The notes below the pieces were generated by a model. The model was not told the origin of the DNA and did no database searches. It saw nothing but the letters and a program-made list of their open reading frames with translations. From assembly GCA_046542255.1 (NCBI GenBank), contig JBKHBT010000003.1:18622-82621 (forward strand): DNA of 64,000 nucleotides. Reading direction: 5' to 3'. The position numbers and the translations under genes were made by a program. Below are positions 1 to 8,790 of this stretch, piece after piece; position 1 is the first letter of the stretch, and the number at the start of each line of letters is the position of its first letter. This stretch comes from JBKHBT01 sp046542255 (GTDB lineage Bacteria; UBP14; UBA6098; JBKHBT01).

Positions 1-1
1 G

Positions 2-808
2 AAGATAGTCTGTCTAATAAGAAATCAACCTGCTCTAATATATTTCGTAAATACGATTTATGAGAAATATGATATTGATCATGTTTTCATAGAAACTGGT
101 AGAATTGGCTCTCGATCGAAGGCAAATAAAGTTAAAAAATACGGGATAATCGGTAGCGCCCATATTTTTTTAAAGCGGCTTTTTACAAATTATAAAGATA
201 TCTATGATAGATTATTTCAGGAAAAATGGAAAGAGTTAAATGATAGATTGGAAGTCACTTATGTGGAATCTATAAATTCTCAGCTTGTAGAAGCAAAATT
301 GGATCAAATAGAACCAGATCTACTTTTGGATCATGGAACTTCGATAGTAAAGGGGCACATTTTAGACAAAGCTGGACTTGCTTTGAACCTTCACTGGGGA
401 CTTTCTCCCTATTATCGTGGTGTAAATTGTACAGAATGGGCATTGATAAATCGCGACCCATACAATATTGGCGTAACTATTCATAGACTCACGAAAGATA
501 TCGATGGTGGCAGTATAGTGGCGCAGAAGAGAATAATTATCCAAAAAGACGATACAGTCGAGAGCATCAATATGAGACTTACAAAACAAGGCACAGAATT
601 GCTAATAAGACTAATCAAAACCTATAAAAACCAAGAAAGGCCATTAAAATTCCACAAGCAGGATTTTTCATTGGGTTTTCTTACATTGAGCAGGCAATGG
701 AGTTATCATTTAAAGCGTGAAATAGAATATATTGAAAAGCATCGCCAAATAGCAAAAATGCTCAAAAAGCCTGCTCGCAAAGAAAAGCTTCCGATAATAG
801 AACTCTGA
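2..808 (+). CDS. Formyltransferase-family protein, N-terminus cut by window edge
   Basis: The reading frame is open from the first bases, so the gene starts upstream of the window; a TTG at 248 lies inside it and is unlikely to be the start. The visible part has the formyltransferase catalytic triad: Asn (386-388) and His (392-394) in an N-x-H motif followed by P-Y-Y-R-G, and an Asp (503-505) in I-D-G-G. This matches the fold of methionyl-tRNA formyltransferase, PurN and sugar-amine formyltransferases that use 10-formyl-tetrahydrofolate. The lysine-rich C-terminal tail is not the tRNA-binding OB domain of Fmt. A role in surface-sugar or small-molecule formylation is likelier than initiator-tRNA formylation, but the substrate cannot be read from the sequence. 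Confidence 0.8.
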   Translation, partial: KIVCLIRNQPALIYFVNTIYEKYDIDHVFIETGRIGSRSKANKVKKYGIIGSAHIFLKRLFTNYKDIYDRLFQEKWKELNDRLEVTYVESINSQLVEAKLDQIEPDLLLDHGTSIVKGHILDKAGLALNLHWGLSPYYRGVNCTEWALINRDPYNIGVTIHRLTKDIDGGSIVAQKRIIIQKDDTVESINMRLTKQGTELLIRLIKTYKNQERPLKFHKQDFSLGFLTLSRQWSYHLKREIEYIEKHRQIAKMLKKPARKEKLPIIEL

Positions 809-814
809 AATGTT

Positions 815-898
815 TTGCAAAATTACCATATAATAATGAATTTATTTAGAGCCGCTTTAAATGCATTTTAGTAGGACCGATTAAATAGTTTACTCGGC
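815..898 (+). repeat. Degenerate direct repeat, copy 1
   Basis: This stretch of about 84 bp aligns base by base with 1637-1719, the leader and first codons of the aminotransferase homologue. Both begin with TTGCAAAATTAC, continue through ATAATAAT and TTTNAATGCAT, and end in TACTCGGC or TACTCAGC. The start codon of the other copy is ATT here, so this copy is not a translation start. It begins 7 bases after the formyltransferase stop and also encodes the C-terminus of the pilin on the other strand. It looks like a decayed duplication of the aminotransferase 5' region. Confidence 0.7.
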
Positions 899-1367
899 TA
901 TAATCCAATAAATACCTATCCGAATCGAATTGCCTGAAAAAACCGGTCTCCAGATCGCCATCATCGATAAGCTGATCTAAAAGTACCATTTTGTCCGGGT
1001 CATTGTATCTTGTGTCTTTATTTGGTCCATAGAAGTGAACACCTAATGCTGAGATAATGCCCCTTTCTTCGAATCCGACATCCCATACTCCGCCGAACTC
1101 CGGGCCTCTGTCCCACAATTCTGTATCGATATATTCATCGAAAGAAGGACGCTCACCGCTTCCTGAATCCTCTGGATAGCTTCCAGTTTCGGCATAATAG
1201 GCCTCAGCACCCTCTATCCACGCCTTAATACATACTGCCGTACCTGATAATCTTGCCCTATCAGATGCGCTCCTGAAGCTATTTATTGCAAGCGATGCTA
1301 AAATACCAATGATAACCACAAAAATCATTAATTCAATTAATGTAAATCCCTTTATATTTTCTTTCAT
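846..1367 (-). CDS. Type IV pilin / pseudopilin-like protein
   Basis: The protein starts with a short basic leader and a prepilin-peptidase site, KG|FTLIEL, with Glu at +5 as in class III signals, followed by a hydrophobic alpha1 segment ending ILASLAINSF. The rest (about 150 residues) is a soluble head with a Y-Y-A-E-T-G-S-Y-P element typical of type II secretion pseudopilins and minor pilins. I chose ATG 1367; GGAG lies only three bases upstream. ATG 1376 is a close alternative, and a longer frame to 1406 lacks a ribosome site. No pilus or secretion genes are adjacent, so it is an orphan that would rely on machinery elsewhere. The last residues lie inside a degenerate repeat, so the natural C-terminus may have been altered. 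Confidence 0.75.
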   Translation of the reverse strand: MKENIKGFTLIELMIFVVIIGILASLAINSFRSASDRARLSGTAVCIKAWIEGAEAYYAETGSYPEDSGSGERPSFDEYIDTELWDRGPEFGGVWDVGFEERGIISALGVHFYGPNKDTRYNDPDKMVLLDQLIDDGDLETGFFRQFDSDRYLLDYSRVNYLIGPTKMHLKRL

Positions 1368-1521
1368 CTTCTCCATTATAAATAAAAATTGCAAAAAATA
1401 TGCCATCGATTATTCGATTTTCTTCTGTATTGCTGCTCTGGTCTCAATATAAGAAACATAGGGCTTGGAGGTGAATTGTTATTGATACTCAAGATTCATT
1501 ATTCGCCATTAATATATTGAT

Positions 1522-1538
1522 TAATGCAATATGCATTA
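1522..1538. promoter_or_regulatory. Perfect palindrome TAATGCA-ATA-TGCATTA in AT-rich spacer
   Basis: The 1368-1701 spacer between the divergent pilin and aminotransferase-like genes is very AT-rich and contains no gene I can support. Within it lies a perfect 7-bp inverted repeat with a 3-base centre. It could be an operator for either flanking gene. No regulator is recognisable nearby, so this is only a candidate site. Confidence 0.3.
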
Positions 1539-1636
1539 TTGATTTTTCCAATATGGCATTATCGACTTATTAGTTCACCATAATTCATAGCTTCTTCATT
1601 TTGCAAAACTCAAAAGACTAAATATTCTTAAACTAC

Positions 1637-1719
1637 TTGCAAAATTACTATATAATAATAAATTGAGTTTATGCTGCTTTCAATGCATCTTAGGAGGCCC
1701 GATGAAAAAGTTACTCAGC
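1637..1719 (+). repeat. Degenerate direct repeat, copy 2 (leader of aminotransferase-like gene)
   Basis: Intact partner of the repeat at 815-898. It contains the AGGAGG ribosome site (1692-1697), the start codon (1702) and the first six codons of the aminotransferase homologue, so this is presumably the original copy and 815-898 the derived one. Confidence 0.7.
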
Positions 1720-2943
1720 AAAAAAGAAATCCAGAACCTAAAACCATCTGATGTCCCCGAGATACTTGGAAAAGAGCCATCTAGCTCCAGAGAGAATCTG
1801 ATCTGTGACCTTAGAAAGAGCAATGGCCTTTATCTATATGATGCTAGAAAGCAAGAGTTCTATCTCGATATGACCGGATTTTATAATCAGCTTCCGATTG
1901 GCTATAATCATCCCAGGCTCACTGATTCAGAAATGCTTAAACAACTTGCAAATGCATCTGTTAATAAGCCAACAAATCGAAATTTGCAGACTGTCGAAGC
2001 GGCAAGATTTGTCGAGACATTCCGGCGAATGGCCATGCCAGAGGAAATGGCTCACTTATTCTTTTTTCCTGAAAGCGTGCTTTCCGTTGGAACAGCAATC
2101 AGGGTTGCTTTTGAGTGGAAGATGAAAATCAATCTTCAAAAGGGTATAGACTCTGTCAATGAGCCAATTGCTTACTGCCTATCAGATGCTGACAATGTCA
2201 ATCCAGAATTCACACTTAGCGTTTATGATATACCTGAAGATGATATCTTAGAAAATATAGTTGATACATTGGAAAAATATCCAAATGCAATCGGCTGTTT
2301 TTATTTGGAAACAATAGATAGCCAGGGCAGGGATCATTTTTATAGCGAAGAATTTATGAAAAAACTCCATAAAATTGCTGTGGGAAATGACATTCTTATG
2401 ATTTGCGATGAATCAAATAGCGGAATGGGCATAACAGGCAAATTATGGAGCTATGAACTTTACAATTTGGAGCCGGATATCGTCTTGTTCGGAAATGTCG
2501 CTCAGCTCCCTGGATTTATGATAAATGATAGGCCCGCTTCTTTTATGGAGAATACTACCTCAGGCACAAATGTTCTTGATACCACACATGGAAATAATCT
2601 TGTCGATATGGTTCGTGCCAGAAGGATTCTCGAGATTATCGAAGAGGAAGCGCTAATTGAAAAAGCTGCCAAAATTGGTAAATACCTTCAGGATGGCCTA
2701 AACTCGCTCGCTAATGATTATCCCGAGATAATTGTAGAAATTCACGGATTGGGCCTATTATGTTCAGTAGAAATAGAAGATAAAAAAGTGCGCGATAGGA
2801 TTGTAGATAAACTATTCGAAAATAATCTGATTACACTTCCTTGCGGCTATAGCTCTATCGGCCTTCGGCCATCATTGACATGCGGCAAAGAAGAAGCCGG
2901 CAAATCAATCGCCCTAATAAAAGAAGCAATCGAGGAGTTATAA
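1702..2943 (+). CDS. L-lysine 6-aminotransferase homologue lacking the PLP lysine
   Basis: The 413-residue protein resembles class III aminotransferases of the lysine 6-aminotransferase (Lat) type along its whole length: an F-Y-L-D-M-x-G-F start region, a H-L-F-F-F block, and V-R-A-R-R-I-L-E near the C-terminus. The position of the Schiff-base lysine, F-G-K-K-T-Q in Lat, is F-G-N-V-A-Q here (Asn265, codon 2494-2496). The D-E-V-Q-T-G motif is D-E-S-N-S-G, and the phosphate loop and the F-H-G segment are missing or changed. I infer it cannot be a normal PLP transaminase; it may be a regulatory or structural pseudoenzyme. Start ATG 1702 has AGGAGG four bases upstream; a longer frame from 1663 has no site. 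The gene ends one base before the M1 peptidase, suggesting co-translation. Confidence 0.8.
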   Translation: MKKLLSKKEIQNLKPSDVPEILGKEPSSSRENLICDLRKSNGLYLYDARKQEFYLDMTGFYNQLPIGYNHPRLTDSEMLKQLANASVNKPTNRNLQTVEAARFVETFRRMAMPEEMAHLFFFPESVLSVGTAIRVAFEWKMKINLQKGIDSVNEPIAYCLSDADNVNPEFTLSVYDIPEDDILENIVDTLEKYPNAIGCFYLETIDSQGRDHFYSEEFMKKLHKIAVGNDILMICDESNSGMGITGKLWSYELYNLEPDIVLFGNVAQLPGFMINDRPASFMENTTSGTNVLDTTHGNNLVDMVRARRILEIIEEEALIEKAAKIGKYLQDGLNSLANDYPEIIVEIHGLGLLCSVEIEDKKVRDRIVDKLFENNLITLPCGYSSIGLRPSLTCGKEEAGKSIALIKEAIEEL

Positions 2944-2944
2944 A

Positions 2945-4942
2945 ATGTTTAATCAAAGATTAAGAAGCTTATTTTTATTAACTCTAATAGTCCCATTAAT
3001 CTTTAATATTGGTAATTTGCTTTCTGCACCTTATGAACAATACCTCGAAGAAAATGATTGGTATGATATCAAATTCGATACAGATGTCCCACAACCTTCT
3101 GTCATCGAGCCTCTTACTCGAAAAGACATCCTTAATTATGACATCTATGCCGATTTCACATGCGAAATTGTCACTGACTATAAATGCCATATCCGCATAA
3201 GCCTACGAGCGCTTACCGACCTGGATTCTATCCTATTTGATTTATATGAAAACACTGTCGATTCTGTATTTGTTTCTGCTGAGCCTGCTTCATTTACAAG
3301 CTACGAAGAGCATATATCAATCAATGCACCATCGATGATTGCTTTGGGAGATAGTATAGATGTAGATATTTTCTATGGCGGAAGTTTTCCATCCGATGCA
3401 ATAAAGCATGGCTTCGATGATGAAGGGATGTTGGTAATATATTCACTATTTTGGCCCAGCCTTGCAAGAAATTTCTATCCCTGTGTGGATCATCCTATGG
3501 ACAAAGCCAAATCCAGCGTTTCCATAAGAACGAAATCGACTGCGAAAGTAGCTTCGAATGGAGTATATCTTGGCCCAAGCCCGGCTTCTGATGATACATC
3601 CGAAGTAGTCCATATCTGGCAGAACAATTATCCTATCACAAGCTATAATATTTGCTTTTCGATAAGCGATAATTATGTCTTCATGTACGATTCTGCTATG
3701 ACATCTACCGGCTCTGTCGAAATCAGGCATCTTGTGCCATCTGGCAGAACTAGCCATGCGGATGTATCATTCGGCCTTGTGCCAGAAATGATCGCTTTTT
3801 ATGATAGCATCTACGGCCAGTACCCATTCGATTATTTCGGAATGTATGTTACGCCGTTTTCTGCTGGAGCAATGGAGCATCAGAGCATGGTTATGGTTGG
3901 AGATTTCGCACTATCCGGCACAGCATATGAGCATCTTATCTCGCATGAGCTTTCTCATCAGTGGTGGGGCGATGCCGTAGCTATCGCCGATTGGAGAGAT
4001 TTCTGGCTGAATGAAGGTATGGCCGAATACAGTGAGTTTCTGCATACGAAGCATTTCTATGGCATCGATTCAGCGATGACATACCATAAAAATGTGCATC
4101 AGGAACCTTACAAAGCCTATGGCCCTATTGAAGGTGAATTTTCCGTCTATGATCCGGAGAGCTATCTTTCTTATACTGTATATCGTAAGGGCGCTTGCGT
4201 CTTTCATATGCTGCATCGGGAAATCGGAGATTCGCTATTTCTGCCTATGATGTCGTCATATTATGAGAACTATAAACATCGCAATGTAACCACCGATTCG
4301 CTGAAGGCATTCATTCAGGATTATACTGGCCGAAACCTATCGTGGTTTTTCAGCCAATGGGTTTATCGTGATGATTTCTATCCTGAATTTCAGTATTGGT
4401 GGCAAATAGAGGATGATGCTTTGAATCTATATATCACGCAAGTCCATGATGGCGAAATTTACCGTGTAAATACCGATGTGAAGATTTTCGATGGTAGTAG
4501 CTCTGTAATGGAAAGCATAGAAATCGATGATGAGAATTGTCATTTCATCTTAGGCGATTATCACTATGCAGACAGCATTATTCTCGACCCTGACGGCCAT
4601 ATACTTTGCGAGAAAACAATCGTCGAGTCAATCGATGAAACCGATCGATTTTTACCTTATGAGCTTTCTGCAAAGCCATATCCAAATCCATTCAATAGCA
4701 GTTTCAATCTGCAGCTGGATGGCTTTTCAGGAAATATAAGCATTCAGCTTTTGGATGTTATGGGCAATGTTATCGATGAAAAGATGTTAAATGCTGGTGA
4801 AATAGATATCGAGTTTTCATCTTCCAGTTCAATCGATGCACGCTTCAGAGCAAGAAGCGATATGTCATCGGGTATTTACTTCATTCGCGCGATAAACAGC
4901 GACAGTGTTTCTATCACAGAAAAGATTTTATTTATTAAATAA
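2945..4942 (+). CDS. Secreted M1-family metallopeptidase with type IX sorting domain
   Basis: This 665-residue protein begins with a signal peptide (MFNQRLRSLFLLTLIV, cleaved near residue 25-30). The gluzincin core is complete: the substrate-binding G-A-M-E-H motif (308-312), the zinc ligands His334 and His338 in HELSH, and Glu357 in N-E-G, with the usual 18-residue gap. The last 80 or so residues begin P-Y-P-N-P-F-N and end in S-G-I-Y-F-I-R, the signature of the C-terminal sorting domain of the type IX secretion system. It is expected to be an aminopeptidase exported to the cell surface. Start ATG 2945 follows the preceding stop by one base with GAGGAG upstream. The 3' end overlaps convergent purN by 15 bases. 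Confidence 0.93.
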   Translation: MFNQRLRSLFLLTLIVPLIFNIGNLLSAPYEQYLEENDWYDIKFDTDVPQPSVIEPLTRKDILNYDIYADFTCEIVTDYKCHIRISLRALTDLDSILFDLYENTVDSVFVSAEPASFTSYEEHISINAPSMIALGDSIDVDIFYGGSFPSDAIKHGFDDEGMLVIYSLFWPSLARNFYPCVDHPMDKAKSSVSIRTKSTAKVASNGVYLGPSPASDDTSEVVHIWQNNYPITSYNICFSISDNYVFMYDSAMTSTGSVEIRHLVPSGRTSHADVSFGLVPEMIAFYDSIYGQYPFDYFGMYVTPFSAGAMEHQSMVMVGDFALSGTAYEHLISHELSHQWWGDAVAIADWRDFWLNEGMAEYSEFLHTKHFYGIDSAMTYHKNVHQEPYKAYGPIEGEFSVYDPESYLSYTVYRKGACVFHMLHREIGDSLFLPMMSSYYENYKHRNVTTDSLKAFIQDYTGRNLSWFFSQWVYRDDFYPEFQYWWQIEDDALNLYITQVHDGEIYRVNTDVKIFDGSSSVMESIEIDDENCHFILGDYHYADSIILDPDGHILCEKTIVESIDETDRFLPYELSAKPYPNPFNSSFNLQLDGFSGNISIQLLDVMGNVIDEKMLNAGEIDIEFSSSSSIDARFRARSDMSSGIYFIRAINSDSVSITEKILFIK

Positions 4943-5575
4943 TCCTTCTGTATAATCCGACTCTATCTTCACTATTCTGCCCTCGACAGAGATTCTGCCA
5001 TTTGCAAACAATGATATGACTTCGGGCAGGATTCTATGTTCGAGCTTTTGGATTTTTTTCTGAAGGCTCGCTGGCGTATCATCCGAATCGACTCTCACTG
5101 TACTCTGGGCAATTATAGGCCCATGATCGTATTTCTCATCGACAAAATGAACTGTAATGCCTGAGACCTTTACACCATAGTCGATTGCTGCTTTGTGAAC
5201 TTTTAGCCCATAATATCCTTTGCCACAAAAAGCCGGAATGAGAGCAGGATGGATATTAATTATCTTATTTCTATAATTTTCTACAATATAGGAAGGTATC
5301 TTTTTCATGTATCCAGCAAGGACAATGAGATCTACTGCCTCTTCGGATAAAATATTTACCATTGCAGTAGCATACTCGCCATATTCAACAAATTCTTGTC
5401 TCTGAATAATTTCGACAGGGATTTTGGCCTTTTCCGCTCTTTTAATCGCTCCTGCCTTTGGATTATCGGTAATAAGAATTTTGATTCTACCTCGAATTTT
5501 TCCACTTTTTATCGCATCTATTATTGCCTGAAAATTGGTTCCACTACCGGATGCAAAAACAGCAAATTTAATCAT
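4928..5575 (-). CDS. purN: Phosphoribosylglycinamide formyltransferase
   Basis: PurN transfers a formyl group from 10-formyl-tetrahydrofolate to GAR in the third step of purine synthesis. The 215-residue chain has the phosphate loop S-G-S-G-T-N (9-14), the catalytic Asn107 and His109 in N-I-H-P-A-L, and Asp150 in the D-H-G-P loop. ATG 5575 is preferred because it has GGGAG upstream and the conserved N-terminus I-K-F-A-V-F-A-S-G follows directly; a longer frame from 5629 adds non-conserved residues. The start overlaps the upstream amidohydrolase stop by 8 bases, implying translational coupling. No other pur genes are here. It is the last gene of the long minus-strand run that contains rpoBC and rpsL. 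Confidence 0.95.
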   Translation of the reverse strand: MIKFAVFASGSGTNFQAIIDAIKSGKIRGRIKILITDNPKAGAIKRAEKAKIPVEIIQRQEFVEYGEYATAMVNILSEEAVDLIVLAGYMKKIPSYIVENYRNKIINIHPALIPAFCGKGYYGLKVHKAAIDYGVKVSGITVHFVDEKYDHGPIIAQSTVRVDSDDTPASLQKKIQKLEHRILPEVISLFANGRISVEGRIVKIESDYTEGLFNK

Positions 5576-7082
5576 TTGCATCTCCCTTTCGATATGCTGA
5601 TTCACCCTTAATAAATGTCTGCAGGACATCGATATCTTTTATCGCTTTTTTATCTGTTTCAAATGGGTCATTATCGAGTATGACAAATGATGCCTTCTTG
5701 CCTTCTTCGAGTGTTCCCAGAGAACCTTCTTGGCTAACAGCATATGGGCCACCGAATGAAAACATCCTAATAGCAGGGCCAATTTCGAGCGCTTCCATTT
5801 CATTGGGATGATTGCAAGCCGCATGAATTCCCAATAATGGATCGATCGGTGTGATATATGAATCCGAGCCGCCAGCTATTACTATGCCTTCTGCAAGAAT
5901 CGAACGGTAGCGGTTAGTAGATAATGCCATTTTTCCGAGCCTTTCGCCATACATATTGTCCAAACCGCCCCAATATAATTCAAATGCCGGCTGCATTGCA
6001 TAAACGATATTGAGCTTTTTGGCAAGAGCGAGATGTTCATTGCTCTGAAGCTCGGCATGTTCTATCCTATGCCGAAGGTTTCTGAAAAATATATCAGGAA
6101 ATTTTTCATGGATTTCTAGCATTTGCATTGTCGATCGGTCGCCTATCGAATGGACAGAAGTCTGGAGATTGGTATTTTGTGCTGTTTCCAGGAAATTTAT
6201 CAAGTCTCTATCTGTTCTGTATAGCTTTCCTTGCCAATCCGGGCGGTCTTTGTATGGAAATGAAAGCGCAGCCGTATGCGAGCCAAAAGAACCATCGAGT
6301 AAAAGGCAACCTCCTACTCTATTTAGGCCTATCTCGGCAGCATCGACAGGATTCCAGCTTTCGAGATAAATATTGGTTTCGATTTTTGTTCTGGCATTCA
6401 TAAGAATCCTGGCCCAGTCTTTTCGATGAACCAGGCTATGAATAGATGTAGCGCCTACCGTAAGCGCCTCTTTTTCGACTGCTTCTATTGCTCTATGAAG
6501 TTCTTCTTCTCCGGCAAGCCCCAGAAAATATCGTTCTGCATCGAGATGATTTGAATCATATAAATGGCCTTTGTCATTCTCGAGTCTGAAATTATCGAGA
6601 TTCTCCGATAAAAGTTTTATTGAAGCACTATTTACTGCCGAAGAATGACCATCTTTCCGCCGGATAAAAATTGGGATTTCGGAATCTATTTTGTCGAGCA
6701 TTTCTTTTGTCGGTAGCTCGGCATCATCAGATACTCTGGCAGGGTCATAGCCCCAGGATTGGAAAAAGCGCCGGCCTTCGATCGAGCTGGCTATTAGCGA
6801 AAGGAGTTCATCCTGGTCGAAAACATTCGAGAAATCTGCTCCATCCAAAAGGAATCCGCTCTGGAAAAAATGCACATGGGAATCTGTAAATGATGGCAGA
6901 GCTGTTTTCCCATCCAAGTCGATTATCTCATCAAAGCTTTCCCCTTCGATGTCATTATCGACCTTTTCGATTTTACCATCTTTAGTTACCATAGAATTAA
7001 AAAACTCATCGAAATCAGCAAGAAAATCGCCATTTTTGTCTCGCATTGTATAAAACTTTGCATTCTTAAATAATTTTTTCAT
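5568..7082 (-). CDS. YtcJ-like amidohydrolase (amidohydrolase_3 family)
   Basis: A 504-residue metal-dependent hydrolase of the amidohydrolase superfamily. Visible metal-site motifs are D-S-H-V-H (His69, His71), a H-S-I-G-D element, R-I-E-H-A-E, and a late G-S-D-S aspartate. The N-terminal small beta-domain and a C-terminal K-A-S-F-V-I-L-D strand are as in YtcJ, a cytoplasmic protein of unknown substrate. It lacks a signal peptide. It starts two bases after the outer-membrane protein stop and overlaps purN, so all three are likely on one transcript. The substrate is probably an amide or ester of a small metabolite; the sequence does not say which. Confidence 0.85.
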   Translation of the reverse strand: MKKLFKNAKFYTMRDKNGDFLADFDEFFNSMVTKDGKIEKVDNDIEGESFDEIIDLDGKTALPSFTDSHVHFFQSGFLLDGADFSNVFDQDELLSLIASSIEGRRFFQSWGYDPARVSDDAELPTKEMLDKIDSEIPIFIRRKDGHSSAVNSASIKLLSENLDNFRLENDKGHLYDSNHLDAERYFLGLAGEEELHRAIEAVEKEALTVGATSIHSLVHRKDWARILMNARTKIETNIYLESWNPVDAAEIGLNRVGGCLLLDGSFGSHTAALSFPYKDRPDWQGKLYRTDRDLINFLETAQNTNLQTSVHSIGDRSTMQMLEIHEKFPDIFFRNLRHRIEHAELQSNEHLALAKKLNIVYAMQPAFELYWGGLDNMYGERLGKMALSTNRYRSILAEGIVIAGGSDSYITPIDPLLGIHAACNHPNEMEALEIGPAIRMFSFGGPYAVSQEGSLGTLEEGKKASFVILDNDPFETDKKAIKDIDVLQTFIKGESAYRKGDAND

Positions 7083-7084
7083 AA

Positions 7085-8386
7085 TTAAAACTCGTATTTT
7101 AGTGTTAAAGATAAATATGACATTGTAAAATCATGCGATGACACATCATGCCATTGTGGTGAATAGTAGCCAAAAAGAGATGCATCGATTTTTTTGGTTA
7201 TTTTATAAGTTGCCATAGCATCTATATTTGTGTAAAAATAGTCGCTATAGAATGAAAACTCAACGTCCTGATTTCCTTCACCGAGCAAACGCCAGCCTGG
7301 CTCTATTGTTATATCAATCCAAAACTTACTTGTACTGAAATAATTACATGAAATCGGAAATGAAAACTCTTCATAAGTCTCACCTTCAAAATTGGTATCT
7401 GCTGATGCGATTAAATACTGGCCACCGGCGGATATTTCCATATCGTCTGTGATCCCGTAAATACCGCTTAGCAAATAACTATGGTGGTCATAATCCATTT
7501 TGGCAGTATTTTGCTTTTTATAATCGTATTTTTCCAGCTCATAACCTGGCTGTATTCCGATTTTTTCTGATATTGGCAATCTTGGCCTGGCTTCTATGAA
7601 AAATTTCTGATAATCTGCTTCCGGGCTGTCATTAAAAGTTCGATTTGCATAGCTTCCATAGAAGGTACCATTGGACATTCTTTTTTTGTAATAGTCATAA
7701 GATATATTGATTTTGTGTTGATCGTAATCAGCAGATGAAGAGTCGGGTACATATCTATGAATATATTCATAATTAATATATCCACCAGAAGCATAATCAA
7801 AATACGCATCGGTTTCTATTATTGTATAGTCATAGGAATAGGTATATTCATCTGTATAGTCTTTATTTTCGATTTTTAATGCGATTTTTGCAGAATATGG
7901 AAATTTAAATTCTCGCGCTATTTGTGCTTTGAGTTGGTTTTTTAAATATTCTCTAGTCGAAGATTCCTCTTTCCAGGGAGTCTTGAATTCGAATCTATCT
8001 TCCAAATCGATCTCATAATCAATCAATTTCCATGTAAATTCTAATTTGTTTCTTATATAGAAACTTTCAGAACCGGCAGTTGAGTAAAGCTGATTATCGA
8101 TATCCAGACTATTATTTTCATATTCCATATCTAAATCGAATATTGCCTTTAATCTATTGTCTATGGTTAATGTATCCTCTTCAAGTGGGTCGTAGGATAA
8201 TGTATCTTCTAAATCATATCGATATGTAACGTATTCCTGGCTTATAAGCGAATAACCGGTGCCCATTTCCAATTTCCAATCAATAGAAAACGTTTTGGAT
8301 ATCATAATTAGAATTAAAAAAAAGAAAAATTCCTGTTTCGCCTTAAAAAATACAATATCTATAATTTGGCGAACAGGAATTTTCAT
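7085..8386 (-). CDS. Predicted outer-membrane beta-barrel protein
   Basis: I do not recognise a named family. From ATG 8386 the 433-residue protein has a basic, hydrophobic export signal (through about residue 32), then alternating aromatic/polar stretches rich in Tyr, Asp and Ser that look like transmembrane beta-strands with acidic loops. It ends in S-L-T-L-K-Y-E-F, with the terminal Phe expected for BAM-assembled barrels. The frame extends upstream into rpsL, but that part is in another frame of the ribosomal gene and is rejected; AAAGG lies 11 bases before 8386. It follows rpsL by 28 bases with no terminator, an unusual place for an envelope gene. It could be a channel or an anchor. Confidence 0.7.
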   Translation of the reverse strand: MKIPVRQIIDIVFFKAKQEFFFFLILIMISKTFSIDWKLEMGTGYSLISQEYVTYRYDLEDTLSYDPLEEDTLTIDNRLKAIFDLDMEYENNSLDIDNQLYSTAGSESFYIRNKLEFTWKLIDYEIDLEDRFEFKTPWKEESSTREYLKNQLKAQIAREFKFPYSAKIALKIENKDYTDEYTYSYDYTIIETDAYFDYASGGYINYEYIHRYVPDSSSADYDQHKINISYDYYKKRMSNGTFYGSYANRTFNDSPEADYQKFFIEARPRLPISEKIGIQPGYELEKYDYKKQNTAKMDYDHHSYLLSGIYGITDDMEISAGGQYLIASADTNFEGETYEEFSFPISCNYFSTSKFWIDITIEPGWRLLGEGNQDVEFSFYSDYFYTNIDAMATYKITKKIDASLFGYYSPQWHDVSSHDFTMSYLSLTLKYEF

Positions 8387-8414
8387 ATTATTGCGGCCTT
8401 TCGGCAGCGAAAGA

Positions 8415-8789
8415 TTATTCTTTTGGCTTTTTGGTACCGTATTTGGAACGAGACTTCCTTCTACCTTCGACACCGGTAGCATCCAGTGCGCCACGGACGA
8501 TATGGTATCTAACACCAGGCAAGTCCTTGACACGGCCACCTTCTACGAGTACGATCGAGTGTTCCTGCAAGCTGTGGCCTTCGCCAGGAATATATGACGT
8601 AATCTCTTTGCCATTGGTAAGCCTGACTCTGGCAATTTTTCTCAGCGCTGAATTCGGCTTTTTAGGAGTCATAGTATATACGCGAAGGCAAACACCACGT
8701 CTTTGCGGGCAACCGCCCAGAGCCGGTGTTTTGCGCTTGGTTCCAATAACCTTGCGGCCTTTGCGCACAAGCTGATTAATAGTCGGCAT
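8415..8789 (-). CDS. rpsL: 30S ribosomal protein S12
   Basis: The 124-residue sequence matches S12 over its whole length: the M-P-T-I-N-Q-L start, the T-P-K-K-P-N-S-A decoding loop that contains the streptomycin-sensitivity lysine, and the L-P-G-V-R-Y-H-I loop with the aspartate that is often methylthiolated. Both loops are wild type, so no streptomycin-resistance substitution is seen there. The gene starts one base after the rpoC stop. In most bacteria rpsG and fusA follow; here an outer-membrane protein gene follows instead. Confidence 0.98.
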   Translation of the reverse strand: MPTINQLVRKGRKVIGTKRKTPALGGCPQRRGVCLRVYTMTPKKPNSALRKIARVRLTNGKEITSYIPGEGHSLQEHSIVLVEGGRVKDLPGVRYHIVRGALDATGVEGRRKSRSKYGTKKPKE

Positions 8790-8790
8790 A

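Noticed and set aside
3446..3757. Antisense frame inside the M1 peptidase
   Set aside because: It is a shadow frame over conserved peptidase coding sequence.
8387..8539. N-terminal extension of the outer-membrane barrel gene into rpsL
   Set aside because: It overlaps rpsL in another frame, lacks conservation, and would place the export signal internally.
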